64,000 bases of DNA from Globisporangium splendens (Eukaryota; Oomycota; Peronosporomycetes; Pythiales; Pythiaceae), in assembly GCA_006386115.1 (NCBI GenBank), contig VFIW01000044.1:1-64000 (forward strand). The letters run 5' to 3'. The notes under the pieces were generated by a model that saw only the letters and a program-made list of their open reading frames with translations, had not been told where the DNA came from and searched no databases. The position numbers were made by a program, and so were the translations under genes. Of this stretch, positions 18,544 to 28,979 are shown piece after piece (the first letter of the stretch is position 1; every line of letters starts with the position of its first letter).

Positions 18544-20076
18544 ATGGCTGCGAACTTTTGCGTCCAGTGCGGGGCTCCGCGCGTTGAGGACCACTTGTGT
18601 CCGCTTTGCGGCACCAGATATGTGGACCCTGTGCAGCAGCAACAACAGTATCAACAGGCGCCAGTGTATGCAAACGGCAACATGAACCGATCGGCGTCGA
18701 CATCGGCGGTGATGCAGAGTGGCAATGGGGCAGCGCACCACCCGCCCAGCCAGAGCCACCCGCACGAAGCCGACTTTGTCCGCACTGGACACAGCAGCAG
18801 CACCAGCAGCATCGATAGTTACGATTACAGCTCTAACAACCAGAATGGGAACCTCCGTCGAGCACAATCAGTGCCAGTGGCTGGACCAACGGGGCAGGCT
18901 CCACAGACCAGGGGCATTATGAAAGGGCGATACGCGGACCATCCGAACTGCGACATCTGCCACGTCAACTTTGATGTCACGAAACGGCGTCACCAATGGT
19001 ATGAACAACAATCACTAGGGTATGACGATCATGTGCGCTTATGTTGGGAAACTGATAAGAGTTGTGCTTTGCGTATTTGCAGCCGTCGTTGTGGGTACTA
19101 TGTTTGCAGCTCGTGCTCGCCGCTTCGCTTGCTGATTCCATGGGGCGAGCAAATCCAAGGCGCGAAGGGGTACGACAAGTCCATCCCGCAGCGAGCGTGC
19201 TTGCACTGTGCGCCAGACTTGCACCCTGTGCAAGAAGAGCTCGTTGCACTGTACGCACGATCAAATGCGGAGAACAACCACCAGGCGAGAGGACGACTGC
19301 ACCTCCCGTACACGAGTTCGCTCGAGAAGGAATGCCAGAATGCAGCGGATATCATTGGCAACTTTTTCCGAGAGAGCAATGCCGCCTCGAGCGATCGTTC
19401 GATCCCAGTCGCGTTCCTCGAGAAAGCACAGGGCCTCGCGATCATGACGATCGTCAAGGCGGGTTTCATGATCGTTGGGAAAGTTGGAACTGGTCTCGTT
19501 CTCTCGAAGCTCGAGGACGGGACGTGGTCAGCACCATCGGCCATTGGCACCATTGGACTCGCTGGGGGGTTCCAGATTGGCGGGGAGATTGTCGAAGTCA
19601 TTATTATTCTGGGCTCGCATGGCGCTGTGGAAGTGTTCCACAAGCCGCAAGTGAACCTTGGCGCTGGTCTGGATATCGCAGTGGGTCCTTATGGACGCTC
19701 GGCAGAGGCAGCAGCGGCGCTCAGTACATCCCGACTGAATGCGAACTACAGCTACTCGCACAGCAAGGGGCTCTACGCTGGCATCTCGCTCCAGGGCTCG
19801 ATCATCGCGAGCCGGAACGACCTGAATCGCAAATTCTACAGCCGCGACCTGGAACCGAAGGACCTGCTGAGTGGGAGCATCGCGCAACCGGTGGCGGCAA
19901 AGCCACTGTACGACGCGATCCACAATGCCATGAACCACGTCGAGGACCACAAGGAGATCCTCGCGGAGCGGTCTGCGATCATGGGGCCATGTCGGATCTG
20001 CCAGTGCCCGAACTTTCACGGCCACACGGTTCAGATGTGGAACAAGAAATGCAAGAACTGTGAGCACATCCATTAG
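18544..20076 (+). CDS. Zinc-ribbon/FYVE/SYLF (Ysc84-like) protein, copy 2
   Basis: Two exons: 18544-18998 and 19083-20076, with an 84-nt GTATGA...GCAG intron at exactly the same place as in copy 1. Splicing restores the FYVE motif RRHQCRRCGYYVCSSC. The product is 482 residues with the same order: zinc ribbon (CVQCGAPR...CPLCGTRY), Gln/Ser-rich linker, FYVE finger, SYLF domain and the tail KKCKNCEHIH. The second exons of both copies are 994 nt, so the pair arose by inverted duplication and has kept length while diverging. The expected role is PI3P and membrane binding on endosomes, with SYLF-mediated lipid or actin contacts. The linker and zinc ribbon differ most between the copies. Confidence 0.92.
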   Translation: MAANFCVQCGAPRVEDHLCPLCGTRYVDPVQQQQQYQQAPVYANGNMNRSASTSAVMQSGNGAAHHPPSQSHPHEADFVRTGHSSSTSSIDSYDYSSNNQNGNLRRAQSVPVAGPTGQAPQTRGIMKGRYADHPNCDICHVNFDVTKRRHQWYEQQSLGYDDHVRLCWETDKSCALRICSRRCGYYVCSSCSPLRLLIPWGEQIQGAKGYDKSIPQRACLHCAPDLHPVQEELVALYARSNAENNHQARGRLHLPYTSSLEKECQNAADIIGNFFRESNAASSDRSIPVAFLEKAQGLAIMTIVKAGFMIVGKVGTGLVLSKLEDGTWSAPSAIGTIGLAGGFQIGGEIVEVIIILGSHGAVEVFHKPQVNLGAGLDIAVGPYGRSAEAAAALSTSRLNANYSYSHSKGLYAGISLQGSIIASRNDLNRKFYSRDLEPKDLLSGSIAQPVAAKPLYDAIHNAMNHVEDHKEILAERSAIMGPCRICQCPNFHGHTVQMWNKKCKNCEHIH

Positions 20077-20366
20077 GCAGAGCAAGGGGGGAGTAGAGTG
20101 AGTTGAGATGCGTGTGGCTGTAATAGGAATCACCAAGCAGGACGAAAGGCAATCCTAATGTTATAAAGCAAGCCATCGTCCATTTTGCCTGTCAAAGGAC
20201 TAAAGTTGACTCAATTTTGGTGAGATTGGCAGAACTATTTTAGGGCTTAGACCAATTTCACCACCAGTTCAAATACGCCCCGTTTGGCCACCGCAGCTCG
20301 CAGGTCAGTACAAGAAGAGCGCCACGGAGGCTTCAAGCAGCAGCGCCACCCGTAGAAACCAACGCG

Positions 20367-21704
20367 ATGGTGAATTGCAGCCATCACCAACTTGGCGACC
20401 GTCACTCTTGGCTGCTAGACTCAGATCGAAAGCCGATCTGCGACACAACAACTGGGTCAGGAGCCAATCGTATGCACCCTGTTTGCTTCAAAACTCTGTT
20501 GAGCAGCCAGAGCGCCATGCTGGACGAGAAGAGCGACGTCGAAGCGTCTCGCGCGACGATCAATGGAGACAAGGACGGCAGCGCCTCTGCGTCGCCGGTG
20601 GCCGCACTCTCGATGCTGGACCGCTTCCTGCCGCTGTGGATCCTGCTCTCTGCCGGCGCGGGGCTCGGACTCGGCCAGCTCTCCGCCGTGCACTCGTTCA
20701 TCGAGTCGACGACCGTCGGCTCCATGAACGTGCTCGTGGGCATCGGCCTGCTGGCGATGATGTACCCACCGCTGGCGAACGTGCGCTGGCAGCTCGTGCA
20801 CAAGGTGTTCGCGAACGACTGGAGGATGTTGGTGGTGACGACGTTCCAGAACTGGGTCGTCGGCCCGCTGCTCATGTTCGCGCTCTCAGCTGCGTTCTTC
20901 CACGACGACCCGGGGTTCATGGCTGGTTTCAGCCTCGTCGGGTGCTCGCGGTGCATTGGCATGGTCATGATCTGGATCTCGCTCGCGGGCGGCGACATCG
21001 AGTACGGCGCGGCGCTCATCGCTGTCAACTCGGTCTGGACCATGGCGCTGTATTCTCTGTACGCCGGGTTGCTACTGAACGAACTGCCGTCTGCCTTGGG
21101 ACTTCCAAGTCAAGCCGATGTGCACATCACCGTCGCGGAGATCGCCGCGAACGTCGGCATATACATGGGGATCCCCTTCGCGCTCGCGATCACCGGGTGG
21201 GTGCTTCTGATCCGATGGAAAGGTGCGCGCTGGTACTTTGACGAGTACGCGTCGAAGCTCGATGTGCTCGCACTCGTGGCGCTGCTGTTCACGATCGTGG
21301 TGCTGTTTGCGTCGCAGAGCCAGCGCCTGACCACCACATTTGGCTCGGTGCTCGTGTCCATGGTGCCGTTCCTGATCTACCTGTCCGTCATGTTCACGAG
21401 CACGTTCGCGCTGAGCAAGTTGACGAACGCGAACTACGCGCAGAGCGTAACGCAGGCGTTCACGGCCACGAGCAACAACTACGAGCTGTCGTTGGGCGTG
21501 GCCGTCGCGACGTTCGGTCTCGACTCGGACCCGGCCATGATGAGCGTCGTCGCCGCGCTCATCGAGATCCCGTCCATGCTCGTGCTCGTGCACCTCTCCT
21601 TCTGGTGCAAACGGCGCTTCTTCATGCAGGCACCGAAGGCGAAATCGACTTCCGACGCCGCATTGAGAAGCGGAAGTGCATTTGTGAGTCTCGTGAGCCC
21701 CTGA
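20367..21704 (+). CDS. ACR3: ACR3-type arsenite efflux permease
   Basis: Single exon. About ten membrane segments start near residue 80 (LDRFLPLWILLSAGAGLGLG). The ACR3 signature around TM4, CSRCIGMVMIWISLAGGD, contains the essential Cys of this family. It is followed by the typical AALIAVNSVWTMALYSLYA helix, and NNYELSLGVAVATFG matches the conserved late helix. ACR3 exports arsenite, and sometimes antimonite, across the plasma or vacuolar membrane using the proton gradient. The first ATG gives 445 residues with a polar, weakly conserved N-terminus; the ATG at 20517 (MLDEKSDVEAS) would give 395 residues, nearer the family length, and may be the true start. GC-rich codon use is slightly stronger than in the next genes. 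No arsenate reductase neighbour is seen. Confidence 0.85.
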   Translation: MVNCSHHQLGDRHSWLLDSDRKPICDTTTGSGANRMHPVCFKTLLSSQSAMLDEKSDVEASRATINGDKDGSASASPVAALSMLDRFLPLWILLSAGAGLGLGQLSAVHSFIESTTVGSMNVLVGIGLLAMMYPPLANVRWQLVHKVFANDWRMLVVTTFQNWVVGPLLMFALSAAFFHDDPGFMAGFSLVGCSRCIGMVMIWISLAGGDIEYGAALIAVNSVWTMALYSLYAGLLLNELPSALGLPSQADVHITVAEIAANVGIYMGIPFALAITGWVLLIRWKGARWYFDEYASKLDVLALVALLFTIVVLFASQSQRLTTTFGSVLVSMVPFLIYLSVMFTSTFALSKLTNANYAQSVTQAFTATSNNYELSLGVAVATFGLDSDPAMMSVVAALIEIPSMLVLVHLSFWCKRRFFMQAPKAKSTSDAALRSGSAFVSLVSP

Positions 21705-21957
21705 GAGAGATACGATAATGAGGTTGTGAATACCGCAAGTTGCTGATACTGAGTTACTCTCACTAGAATGAAATGCGACCAGCGGAAGAACCGCGGCAGA
21801 GTTGATTGTGTCGAACTCGCATTGCCTACTTTTGAATGAATGTGGGATTATTTAGAGAGCGGCTGACAGCTCAGATCAGAGTGGACCGGTTAGATGCTTC
21901 AAGCTGCCTCGCGTTGACAGACTCGCCATATGAATGCATGCATTTGCTCGGATTCCA

Positions 21958-23517
21958 CTATTGAAGCTTGAATATGGGGCCGACGACAATGTTCTCCCAC
22001 CGCAGCACCAGGAGCAGCATCTCGAGCATCCACGCACCCGACGGGGCCGGCAGGATGCCGTTAAAGTCGAACAGACAGTGCTCGCCGTTCTCGCCGACCT
22101 CATCAAAAATCACCCTGCGCACACATATTCCAACAAAGTCAGTATATCCGATTTCATTGTCAGACCCAACGGAGTGCACACCTACCAGGTATACAAACTC
22201 AACCACCGGTGCTGCTTTCCCTGGCTAATGCGACCCTCGTCAGCCTCAGGCTCGGTCGTGTGTGCTGGTGAAGACTCAAACTCAAGTATCCGGCCGTCAG
22301 GATCCAGTGACCGAAACAGGACCATGTATCCCGTCTCGGTGCGAAATCGAGTCGTGAGGAACAGCGTCTTGTTCACATAGAGTCCATCCAGACTGTGCAG
22401 TATGCGGTACATGATCACATTGTCCGCGTCCACCTGCTGCAGGACGTGGAATTGAATGTCGATCGACTCGGTGTAGACATTACGAAACTTCGGCGTCGAG
22501 GTGATCAGCCAGCCAGTCAGTGACAACTCGGCTGCCGTTCTGTCATGGAAAAGCTTTCTCACCGAGAACTGCAGCCGGTCGTCCTCGAGAATGCGGCGCT
22601 CGTCGCGCCAGCCAAGCACGTTCGCGCCAGTACTCTCCCGGTTCGAGTAGCGTCTTTGGAACGTTAAGATCTCGTTGTAGGTCGTGATTGTGACCTGCTG
22701 ACACTCTTCCAGCGTGTATGGATTAATTAGAACGGGTATGTTCGGATCAGGAGACAACGGGAAATTGAAAGACGCGATCGGCTCAGAGAGACTGTCGTTC
22801 TACATGATTTGCCAAATAAAAACAAAAGAATACGCCATAGGAGTAGGATCCTGTCAGAGAAAAGCGCGGGAGCGTTAAACAGCATGTACAGTAAAATGGT
22901 CACTTACCATCTCCGCGTCCAAGGCGAGCTCCACGAGGCGTTGGAACTTGGCGTGAGTCAGCGCCGTCGCCTTCAGCGCCTCGTTCTCCTTGCGGAGCTC
23001 CTCTTTCTGCAGCGTCAACTGCGCATACACGTCCACGAGCGCACTCTCTTCGTTGTCCTTTCCATTTTCGTCGTCAAGAAGCGAAATGGAACGAGGCAGA
23101 TGCAAAGTGGGTCCGGTCTGAAGTCCGATGACGCGAGCATATTCCGCTTCTAACAGTCGCACTTGCTCCTTTAACTCGTTCACGGCGTTCTAGTTTCCCA
23201 TTTCCACCCATCCCACGCCACAGACATAGAGAAGACATGTCAAACCACGTAAGCGCCAAGCACGTGTCTATGCTGCCACTTCGTTTCGCAAAGTATAATG
23301 AGGATCCATTCAGCAGCTACGGTTATATAGTCACTGAATCAGAAAAGAAAAGAAGAGAAGAGAAAACATGACGTACCAGCTGCCGGTAGTAGCTCTTCTT
23401 GACGTACGCTCGCTGGCGCGCGCGCTTCTCCTCGAGCGTCACGGGCGCGAGGCGTCGCCGCCGTCGACTCTCCACCACGGTTGCTGCATCCGCTTCTCCG
23501 TCCTGCGCCGCCTTCAT
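21958..23517 (-). CDS. M1: bZIP-like/START-like oomycete family protein
   Basis: Four exons on the minus strand: 23517-23377, 23189-22908, 22799-22186 and 22114-21958 (397 residues). The N-terminus has a basic stretch (EEKRARQRAYVKKSYYRQL) running into a heptad-like coiled coil (NELKEQVRLLEAEYARV; QKEELRKENEALK). This resembles a bZIP whose canonical Asn is replaced. The C-terminal 250 or so residues (ILEDDRLQFSVRKLF...RTETGYMVLFRSLDP...WMLEMLLLVLRWEN) look like the START-like module of oomycete proteins often labelled 'M96 mating-specific'; that name is recalled and not tested. A transcription-factor role is an inference from the basic region. Exons 1-3 and all introns are nearly identical to M2 in mirror image; exon 4 is not (CLFDFNGILPAPSGAW against CYFDFNGILPNQSGEW). 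An ATG three codons upstream (23526) is an alternative start. Confidence 0.8.
22076..23517 (-). repeat. Left arm of the M1/M2 inverted repeat
   Basis: 1,442 bp that mirror 25526-26967 with no length change. I saw two base differences in exon 3 and none in introns 1-3. Identity stops at the start codon on one side and within exon 4 on the other. Confidence 0.9.
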
Positions 23518-23618
23518 GCTCGCCATTTTAGTTTCAGGTCTGGTTCGGTGGAGTGCTGATTGATACAAGTCAGCGGTGAGAAGAGCAAACTGGCGAACGG
23601 TGAAAACAGATGATGTGA

Positions 23619-23646
23619 CGCACACAGTGGCACCGGAAATAGTACC
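23619..23646 (-). promoter_or_regulatory. Conserved upstream element of M1
   Basis: On the minus strand GGTACTATTTCC, then GTGCCACTGTGTGCG, begins 129 nt before the M1 ATG. Nearly the same element begins 127 nt before M3. A decayed copy lies at 27507. It is absent from M2. Confidence 0.6.
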
Positions 23647-25525
23647 CCCTTTCAAAAATGCTGAACTGAATGCTGCAACGTACAAATCTCTTCTGCAGTT
23701 ATGCGCTGATGGTTCACTAAATGCGTTGGTGGTTAACTCGAGTCTGACAGGGGCAAATAGTGATCACGTGTGTGGTTTCGCTATCGACATTTGATCAAAA
23801 TTTGAAGCGCGAGTCTTCGGTCTAGATTCGGCCAAAAAATACAATAAGGTCGTGTTCGAGGGGGCACCAAATTCGTACTTTGAAGCCACAGAATAGCATT
23901 GTCTGCCGATAGTTGAGCTGCATGTGTCTCCGCTTCATGTGTCGATCTGTTTTTCTAAAACTTTCAAAATCGGATTTTCTGGAGTACAATCTGAGTTCAG
24001 TGTGATTCTGAAAATCACACTTTTCTCGAACACGGCCAAAGACTCTGGGTGAGTGGACCATTCTGTGTAGACATACGCATGTGCTTGCAACTCTTTGCAT
24101 TTGCATCTATGCAACGTTGCTTTCACACTATGGAGTACCCGTCACATGCGGCATGCTGATGTTGCAGTGTGCCTGGTGTTCAGATTTCGTCTAACAAGGA
24201 TTTTCTACCTACTACCTAGGATAAGCGGGTTTAGGTGTTTTCGTTATACAGGATTAGGCAGTGCTCTGCGTTCTATCAGACAGCTGAACTGAACTAAATT
24301 GAAGTATTGACTCCTTCCATTGAGAAATCGGTCAGACGACTGCGGTGCTCGTTTTTCTATGTGCTCAGTAATCCTGAAATCACCTCCAACGGTATGTGGT
24401 CCAGGTGGGATACGTGCCAACTCAATTACGAAAGTTTTCAGAGGACACTTACTGGTAATAGTCGTCTCCGGTTCACGCTTCTGCTGGTATATTGCTGGGA
24501 ACTCGGTCGACAAGCCTTCCGAAAGCAAGATGTGTGTTGCTCTCCTCCTGCAAATGCCTTGTATTGATCCTAATCTCACCAACATAACAAAATCCACGTC
24601 AACCAAGGCAACTTGTTATAGATCAGTCAAGTAGAAATCGCTACACTCAAAAGTTGACTCGCTCCAGACTGAGTTTTGGTGTTTTATTCTCCACCCAAGA
24701 AAAGTGCAATGGTTCCACGGACACTCAAAACGCGTTGCTATTGCTCTTCAATGTCAAGTGCAATCAGTTGTATTCAGGTAGACATGTCAATGTACATGCA
24801 CAAAGGTTTGCACCAAATTGTCCAAACACAAAAGTGGCATACACTGCACGTGCATTACACCATTCAACAAGCAGTGAGTTCCAGGGCTACACCGCAAGCA
24901 AAAATGGCAGTGTTGTCTTCACCACACACAGCCTGGCGTGGGCGGAAAAGAATGTGCGACCAGCGTTTGGTCTCTTGACCTCGCGTTCTTGCGTTCTTGC
25001 ATGCTAGGAGGAGTCCTCCTAGCAGTCCTTCTACAAATTTTGCATGCCTCCCGTGTCTTATTAGGTTGAGGCATCCGTCTGCAATTGACTTTTTTTTGTC
25101 TCGTGTGGCGAGTTCGTGTCCAATTCGAACAAGAAGTGTGGCAAACAACCCGCCTTCATGTCTATTTTTCCTGGTCAAAATTCTGCTGGAAAAGCTGCAT
25201 TCATTGGCTCAAAATCCATAAAACTGTGGGTGGATCTATTCCTGTTTCCAGCACTGTACGCGTTGGGAAGATCTTGACACAGTGAAAAGCCAATGAACCC
25301 ATCATTTTTTCTGGGCATTTTTGAAATTCATCAATAGGTAGGATGGCCCTTTTCTTGGCAGAGTGCCTAGTTAGACAAAGCTTGCTGGTGTCCCTATTAA
25401 TCCGTCCAACGGTTCGATGGAAAATAGGGGGGAGGGGACACTATTTATTGCTCAGGATTTGCTTGCCTCAGTTTCATCACCTCTTGCGCTGTCTGTAAAC
25501 AAACGACGGACACTTTGCCAAGCTC
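23647..25525. other. Spacer between M1 and M2, no gene recognised
   Basis: About 1.9 kb of AT-richer sequence separating the M1 promoter element from the M2 start codon. Only short, unconvincing frames occur on either strand. It includes a short perfect palindrome at 25003-25023 and whatever now drives M2. Confidence 0.5.
25003..25023. repeat. Short perfect palindrome
   Basis: Ten-base arms GCTAGGAGGA and TCCTCCTAGC around a single G. Its role is unknown. Confidence 0.7.
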
Positions 25526-26967
25526 ATGAAGGCGGCGCAGGACGGAGAAGCGGATGCAGCAACCGTGGTGGAGAGTCGACGGCGGCGACGCCTCGCGCCC
25601 GTGACGCTCGAGGAGAAGCGCGCGCGCCAGCGAGCGTACGTCAAGAAGAGCTACTACCGGCAGCTGGTACGTCATGTTTTCTCTTCTCTTCTTTTCTTTT
25701 CTGATTCAGTGACTATATAACCGTAGCTGCTGAATGGATCCTCATTATACTTTGCGAAACGAAGTGGCAGCATAGACACGTGCTTGGCGCTTACGTGGTT
25801 TGACATGTCTTCTCTATGTCTGTGGCGTGGGATGGGTGGAAATGGGAAACTAGAACGCCGTGAACGAGTTAAAGGAGCAAGTGCGACTGTTAGAAGCGGA
25901 ATATGCTCGCGTCATCGGACTTCAGACCGGACCCACTTTGCATCTGCCTCGTTCCATTTCGCTTCTTGACGACGAAAATGGAAAGGACAACGAAGAGAGT
26001 GCGCTCGTGGACGTGTATGCGCAGTTGACGCTGCAGAAAGAGGAGCTCCGCAAGGAGAACGAGGCGCTGAAGGCGACGGCGCTGACTCACGCCAAGTTCC
26101 AACGCCTCGTGGAGCTCGCCTTGGACGCGGAGATGGTAAGTGACCATTTTACTGTACATGCTGTTTAACGCTCCCGCGCTTTTCTCTGACAGGATCCTAC
26201 TCCTATGGCGTATTCTTTTGTTTTTATTTGGCAAATCATGTAGAACGACAGTCTCTCTGAGCCGATCGCGTCTTTCAATTTCCCGTTGTCTCCTGATCCG
26301 AACATACCCGTTCTAATTAATCCATACACGCTGGAAGAGTGTCAGCAGGTCACAATCACGACCTACAACGAGATCTTAACGTTCCAAAGACGCTACTCGA
26401 ACCGGGAGAGTACTGGCGCGAACGTGCTTGGCTGGCGCGACGAGCGCCGCATTCTCGAGGACGACCGGCTGCAGTTCTCGGTGAGAAAGCTTTTCCATGA
26501 CAGAACGGCAGCCGAGTTGTCACTGACTGGCTGGCTGATCACCTCGACGCCGAAGTTTCGTAATGTCTACACCGAGTCGATCGACATTCAATTCCACGTC
26601 CTGCAGCAGGTGGACGCGGACAATGTGATCATGTACCGCATACTGCACAGTCTGGATGGACTCTATGTGAACAAGACGCTGTTCCTCACGACTCGATTTC
26701 GCACCGAGACGGGATACATGGTCCTGTTTCGGTCACTGGATCCTGACGGCCGGATACTTGAGTTTGAGTCTTCACCAGCACACACGACCGAGCCTGAGGT
26801 TGACGAGGGTCGCATTAGCCAGGGAAAGCAGCACCAGTGGTTGAGTTTGTATACCTGGTAGGTGTGCACTCCGTTGGGTCTGACAATGAAATCGGATATA
26901 CTGACTTTGTTGGAATATGTGTGCGCAGGGTGATTTTTGATGAGGTCGGCGAGAACGGCGAGCACTG
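25526..26967 (+). repeat. Right arm of the M1/M2 inverted repeat
   Basis: Mirror image of 22076-23517; the coordinate sums are equal at both ends, so there is no net indel. It covers exons 1-3, all three introns and the first 39 nt of exon 4. Confidence 0.9.
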
Positions 26968-27085
26968 CTATTTCGATTTTAACGGTATACTGCCCAACCA
27001 GTCGGGCGAATGGATGCTCGAGATGCTGCTCCTGGTGCTGCGGTGGGAAAACATCGTGGTCGGCCCATTATTCACCCTTCAATAG
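25526..27085 (+). CDS. M2: bZIP-like/START-like oomycete family protein
   Basis: Exons 25526-25666, 25854-26135, 26244-26857 and 26929-27085 (397 residues). Introns 1-3 (187, 108 and 71 nt) equal those of M1. The protein differs from M1 by two residues in exon 3 (EVDEG and HQW against EADEG and HRW) and by several in exon 4, where M2 instead resembles M3 (GILPNQSG). The domain order is as in M1: basic stretch, coiled coil, START-like region ending in VLRWEN and a short tail. The 5' flank diverges from M1 right at the ATG, and the conserved element found about 128 nt upstream of M1 and M3 is missing, so expression may differ from its siblings. Confidence 0.8.
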
Positions 27086-27245
27086 CAGAACAAACGTCCG
27101 ACCAAGTCTTCGTATGCGATTCGAAGCCTCCGATTACCCTTCGTTGAATAGTGTACGAATCCTTCAACAACCGCACAGGAGATTTGTAACAAACAAATCG
27201 ATTCACCGGGTAAATAGGCAGCTTAGAGGGACCAGAGGAAGTGTG

Positions 27246-27425
27246 TGAATTGCGAGTCTCTCTGTCTTTACCACTGTCCGCATGCAACACTGCAGGGGTC
27301 ATCCACGGATTAATGGGCGTCATGTCTCGCAGTCTCCGTGAAGAGGCGACCGCCTACGTGAAATGCGCGTCTCTTTGCCCCTATCGCTGTCCACATGCAA
27401 GCTGCATGCCATCCACACATTGCGG
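27246..27425 (+). repeat. Imperfect direct repeat
   Basis: Two units of about 65 bp (27246-27310 and about 27358-27425), each starting TGAAxTGCGxGTCTCT and passing through CTGTCCxCATGCAA. They are offset by about 113 bp. Not coding as far as I can see. Confidence 0.5.
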
Positions 27426-27506
27426 CGGCATGTCTGCAGAGTACCAGTGCCGTCGTGAGTCGCAACGATGACCCTTTTAATCCGTGAAAGTTTCCTGCAA
27501 GGAAGG

Positions 27507-27545
27507 GGTACTGTTCTTCTCGTGTGTGTCACTCCTGTGCGCCAG
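27507..27545 (+). promoter_or_regulatory. Orphan copy of the M-family upstream element
   Basis: GGTACTGTTCTTCTCGTG, then GTGTCACTCCTGTGCGCC, resembles the element 127-129 nt upstream of M1 and M3, but no M start codon follows. Instead transposon relics and an M exon-3 tail (28905-28979) come next. Confidence 0.45.
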
Positions 27546-27631
27546 CATTGTGCAAACCGAGCGGCGCATTCCCAAAGGCGATTACTAGTTCGTGAGAGGC
27601 TGATTCTTTGGTGTGCTGCCGCACCGAACGT

Positions 27632-28469
27632 TTATCGTAAGCCAGTTATCGCGGTGTCGAAAGCGCCGGAATGAGCGATCACGTCGGGGTCATGAGTGTG
27701 CACTTTGAATCTGTCAAGCCACCAATTCTGATGGAAATATGTTGTCTGCGATATTCCCATTCCCTCGCGGCAAGCATCAGTGATGTGGACACAGGACAGA
27801 CTCATGGCTACTTGAAGCTTGCGTGTGCGCGGCCGGACCACGTTGTCATGCTCACGGCTACGATCCAATGAAAGCGCGAAACTGGAGATGTTGTGAACGA
27901 CATCAGCACACAGCCGATCGGCACAAAAATGAGGACGTCTGAGTTTGTCGTCAGCGATAGACTTACGCAGCTCCTGGATCTGATGCTCGTTTGCTAAGTC
28001 GAGTCGTTCAGCACAGTTTGCAAATCGCCCGTCGACGACGAGACGAAGTGTTTGAGGAACGCGTGCATTCCTTCAACTCGCGACGTAGTTGAGCATTCGA
28101 GGTGAAGACTGCGATCAATCCACGCAGCAACAAACTTCTCCTTGTGGCACAGCTATGTTTCTCGATGTAGCTGTTCAACCCTGGGATGTGCTCGTGCAGC
28201 GAGTAAAAGTCAGTCCACAGCTCATCGTACTCGTCCTCCGTGGATGCCGAGCGCAGTAAATGCCAATTCTTCATCATCCCGTCTCACTCGTCAACACCGC
28301 TAAACCACTTTACAGTTCTTGACGAGATTTTGTTTATGTGCCACTGGCACAATATGGTCAAGGCTTCTGCGAAAACTCGGCGAGCCGCACCAAGCAACGC
28401 TACTTCATTCTCACTTGCACTCAGACGAGGACACGGCAAGCCGAACAGTACATCCTTGATACTCTCCAA
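27632..28469 (-). mobile_element. MULE-type transposase relic
   Basis: Read on the minus strand. The first piece (28469-28284) contains ASENEVALLGAARRVF and LCQWHINK, like the MULE 'D-x-E-x-A-L...LCxWHIxKN' block. After an in-frame TGA comes NWHLLRSASTEDEYDELW, then a frameshift, then AAWIDRSLHLECSTTSRVEG followed by MHAFLKHF. This is the 'TT-x-RVE-x-xH-x-x-LK' block of MULE/FAR1-like transposases. A further piece (27868-27632) resembles the zinc-knuckle-proximal 'LPCxHxI...W' end. At least two stops and one frameshift make it inactive. The N-terminal part and terminal inverted repeats were not found. Confidence 0.7.
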
Positions 28470-28739
28470 AGTTCATTCATAGTCACTTTCTTCTTCCTTT
28501 TGCATAAACACGCCGCAACAGAAGAAAGAATTGTTGCTAGGGGTAAGACTTGCACAAACTAGGGGAGTCAGTCATCGATGGCCATCTGGCACCTCGAATT
28601 ACATGCCTACCACACACATTCACATTTCGTTTCGCGCTCATTGACACGATGGAGAGTGATTCAGCGCCATCGGCGGCAGCATCAGCAGCGTCATCGACAG
28701 ACGATAGCTTGAACATTAACGGCGGAGTACCCTTTGTGA

Positions 28740-28854
28740 CAGCAGAACCCCTCAAAATCCCCCGTCGCTCGATCTCGATCAGAGATCCGTCGATCGCTCC
28801 TACCACGCCAGGGAAGCCCTTTGCATGGGCAAATCCAGCCTCGACATCTGCCAT
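28740..28854 (-). mobile_element. PIF/Harbinger-type nuclease fragment
   Basis: On the minus strand FAHAKGFPGVVGAIDGSLIE is the first catalytic Asp block of PIF/Harbinger DDE nucleases (usually FPGVVGAIDGTHI). The rest of the nuclease is missing, so this is a short relic beside the MULE remnant. Confidence 0.65.
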
Positions 28855-28904
28855 TCATTTTCCGTCCGTGGAAAGCAAACGAAATCTGTCATCCGCACGA
28901 TCCG

Positions 28905-28979
28905 AGGCTGACGTGGAGGGTGACGTGGGCTGCACCAACCAGGGAAAGCAGCACCGGTGGCTGAGTTTGTACGCCTGGT
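28905..28979 (+). pseudogene. M-family exon-3 tail fragment
   Basis: This piece encodes EADVEGDVGCTNQGKQHRW followed by LSLYAW, which matches the end of exon 3 in M1, M2 and M3. The following GTAGGTTTGCACTCCGT is the same splice donor and early intron as in M2. Exons 1, 2 and 4 are absent. It is probably what is left of a further array member whose body was replaced by transposon sequence. Confidence 0.75.
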
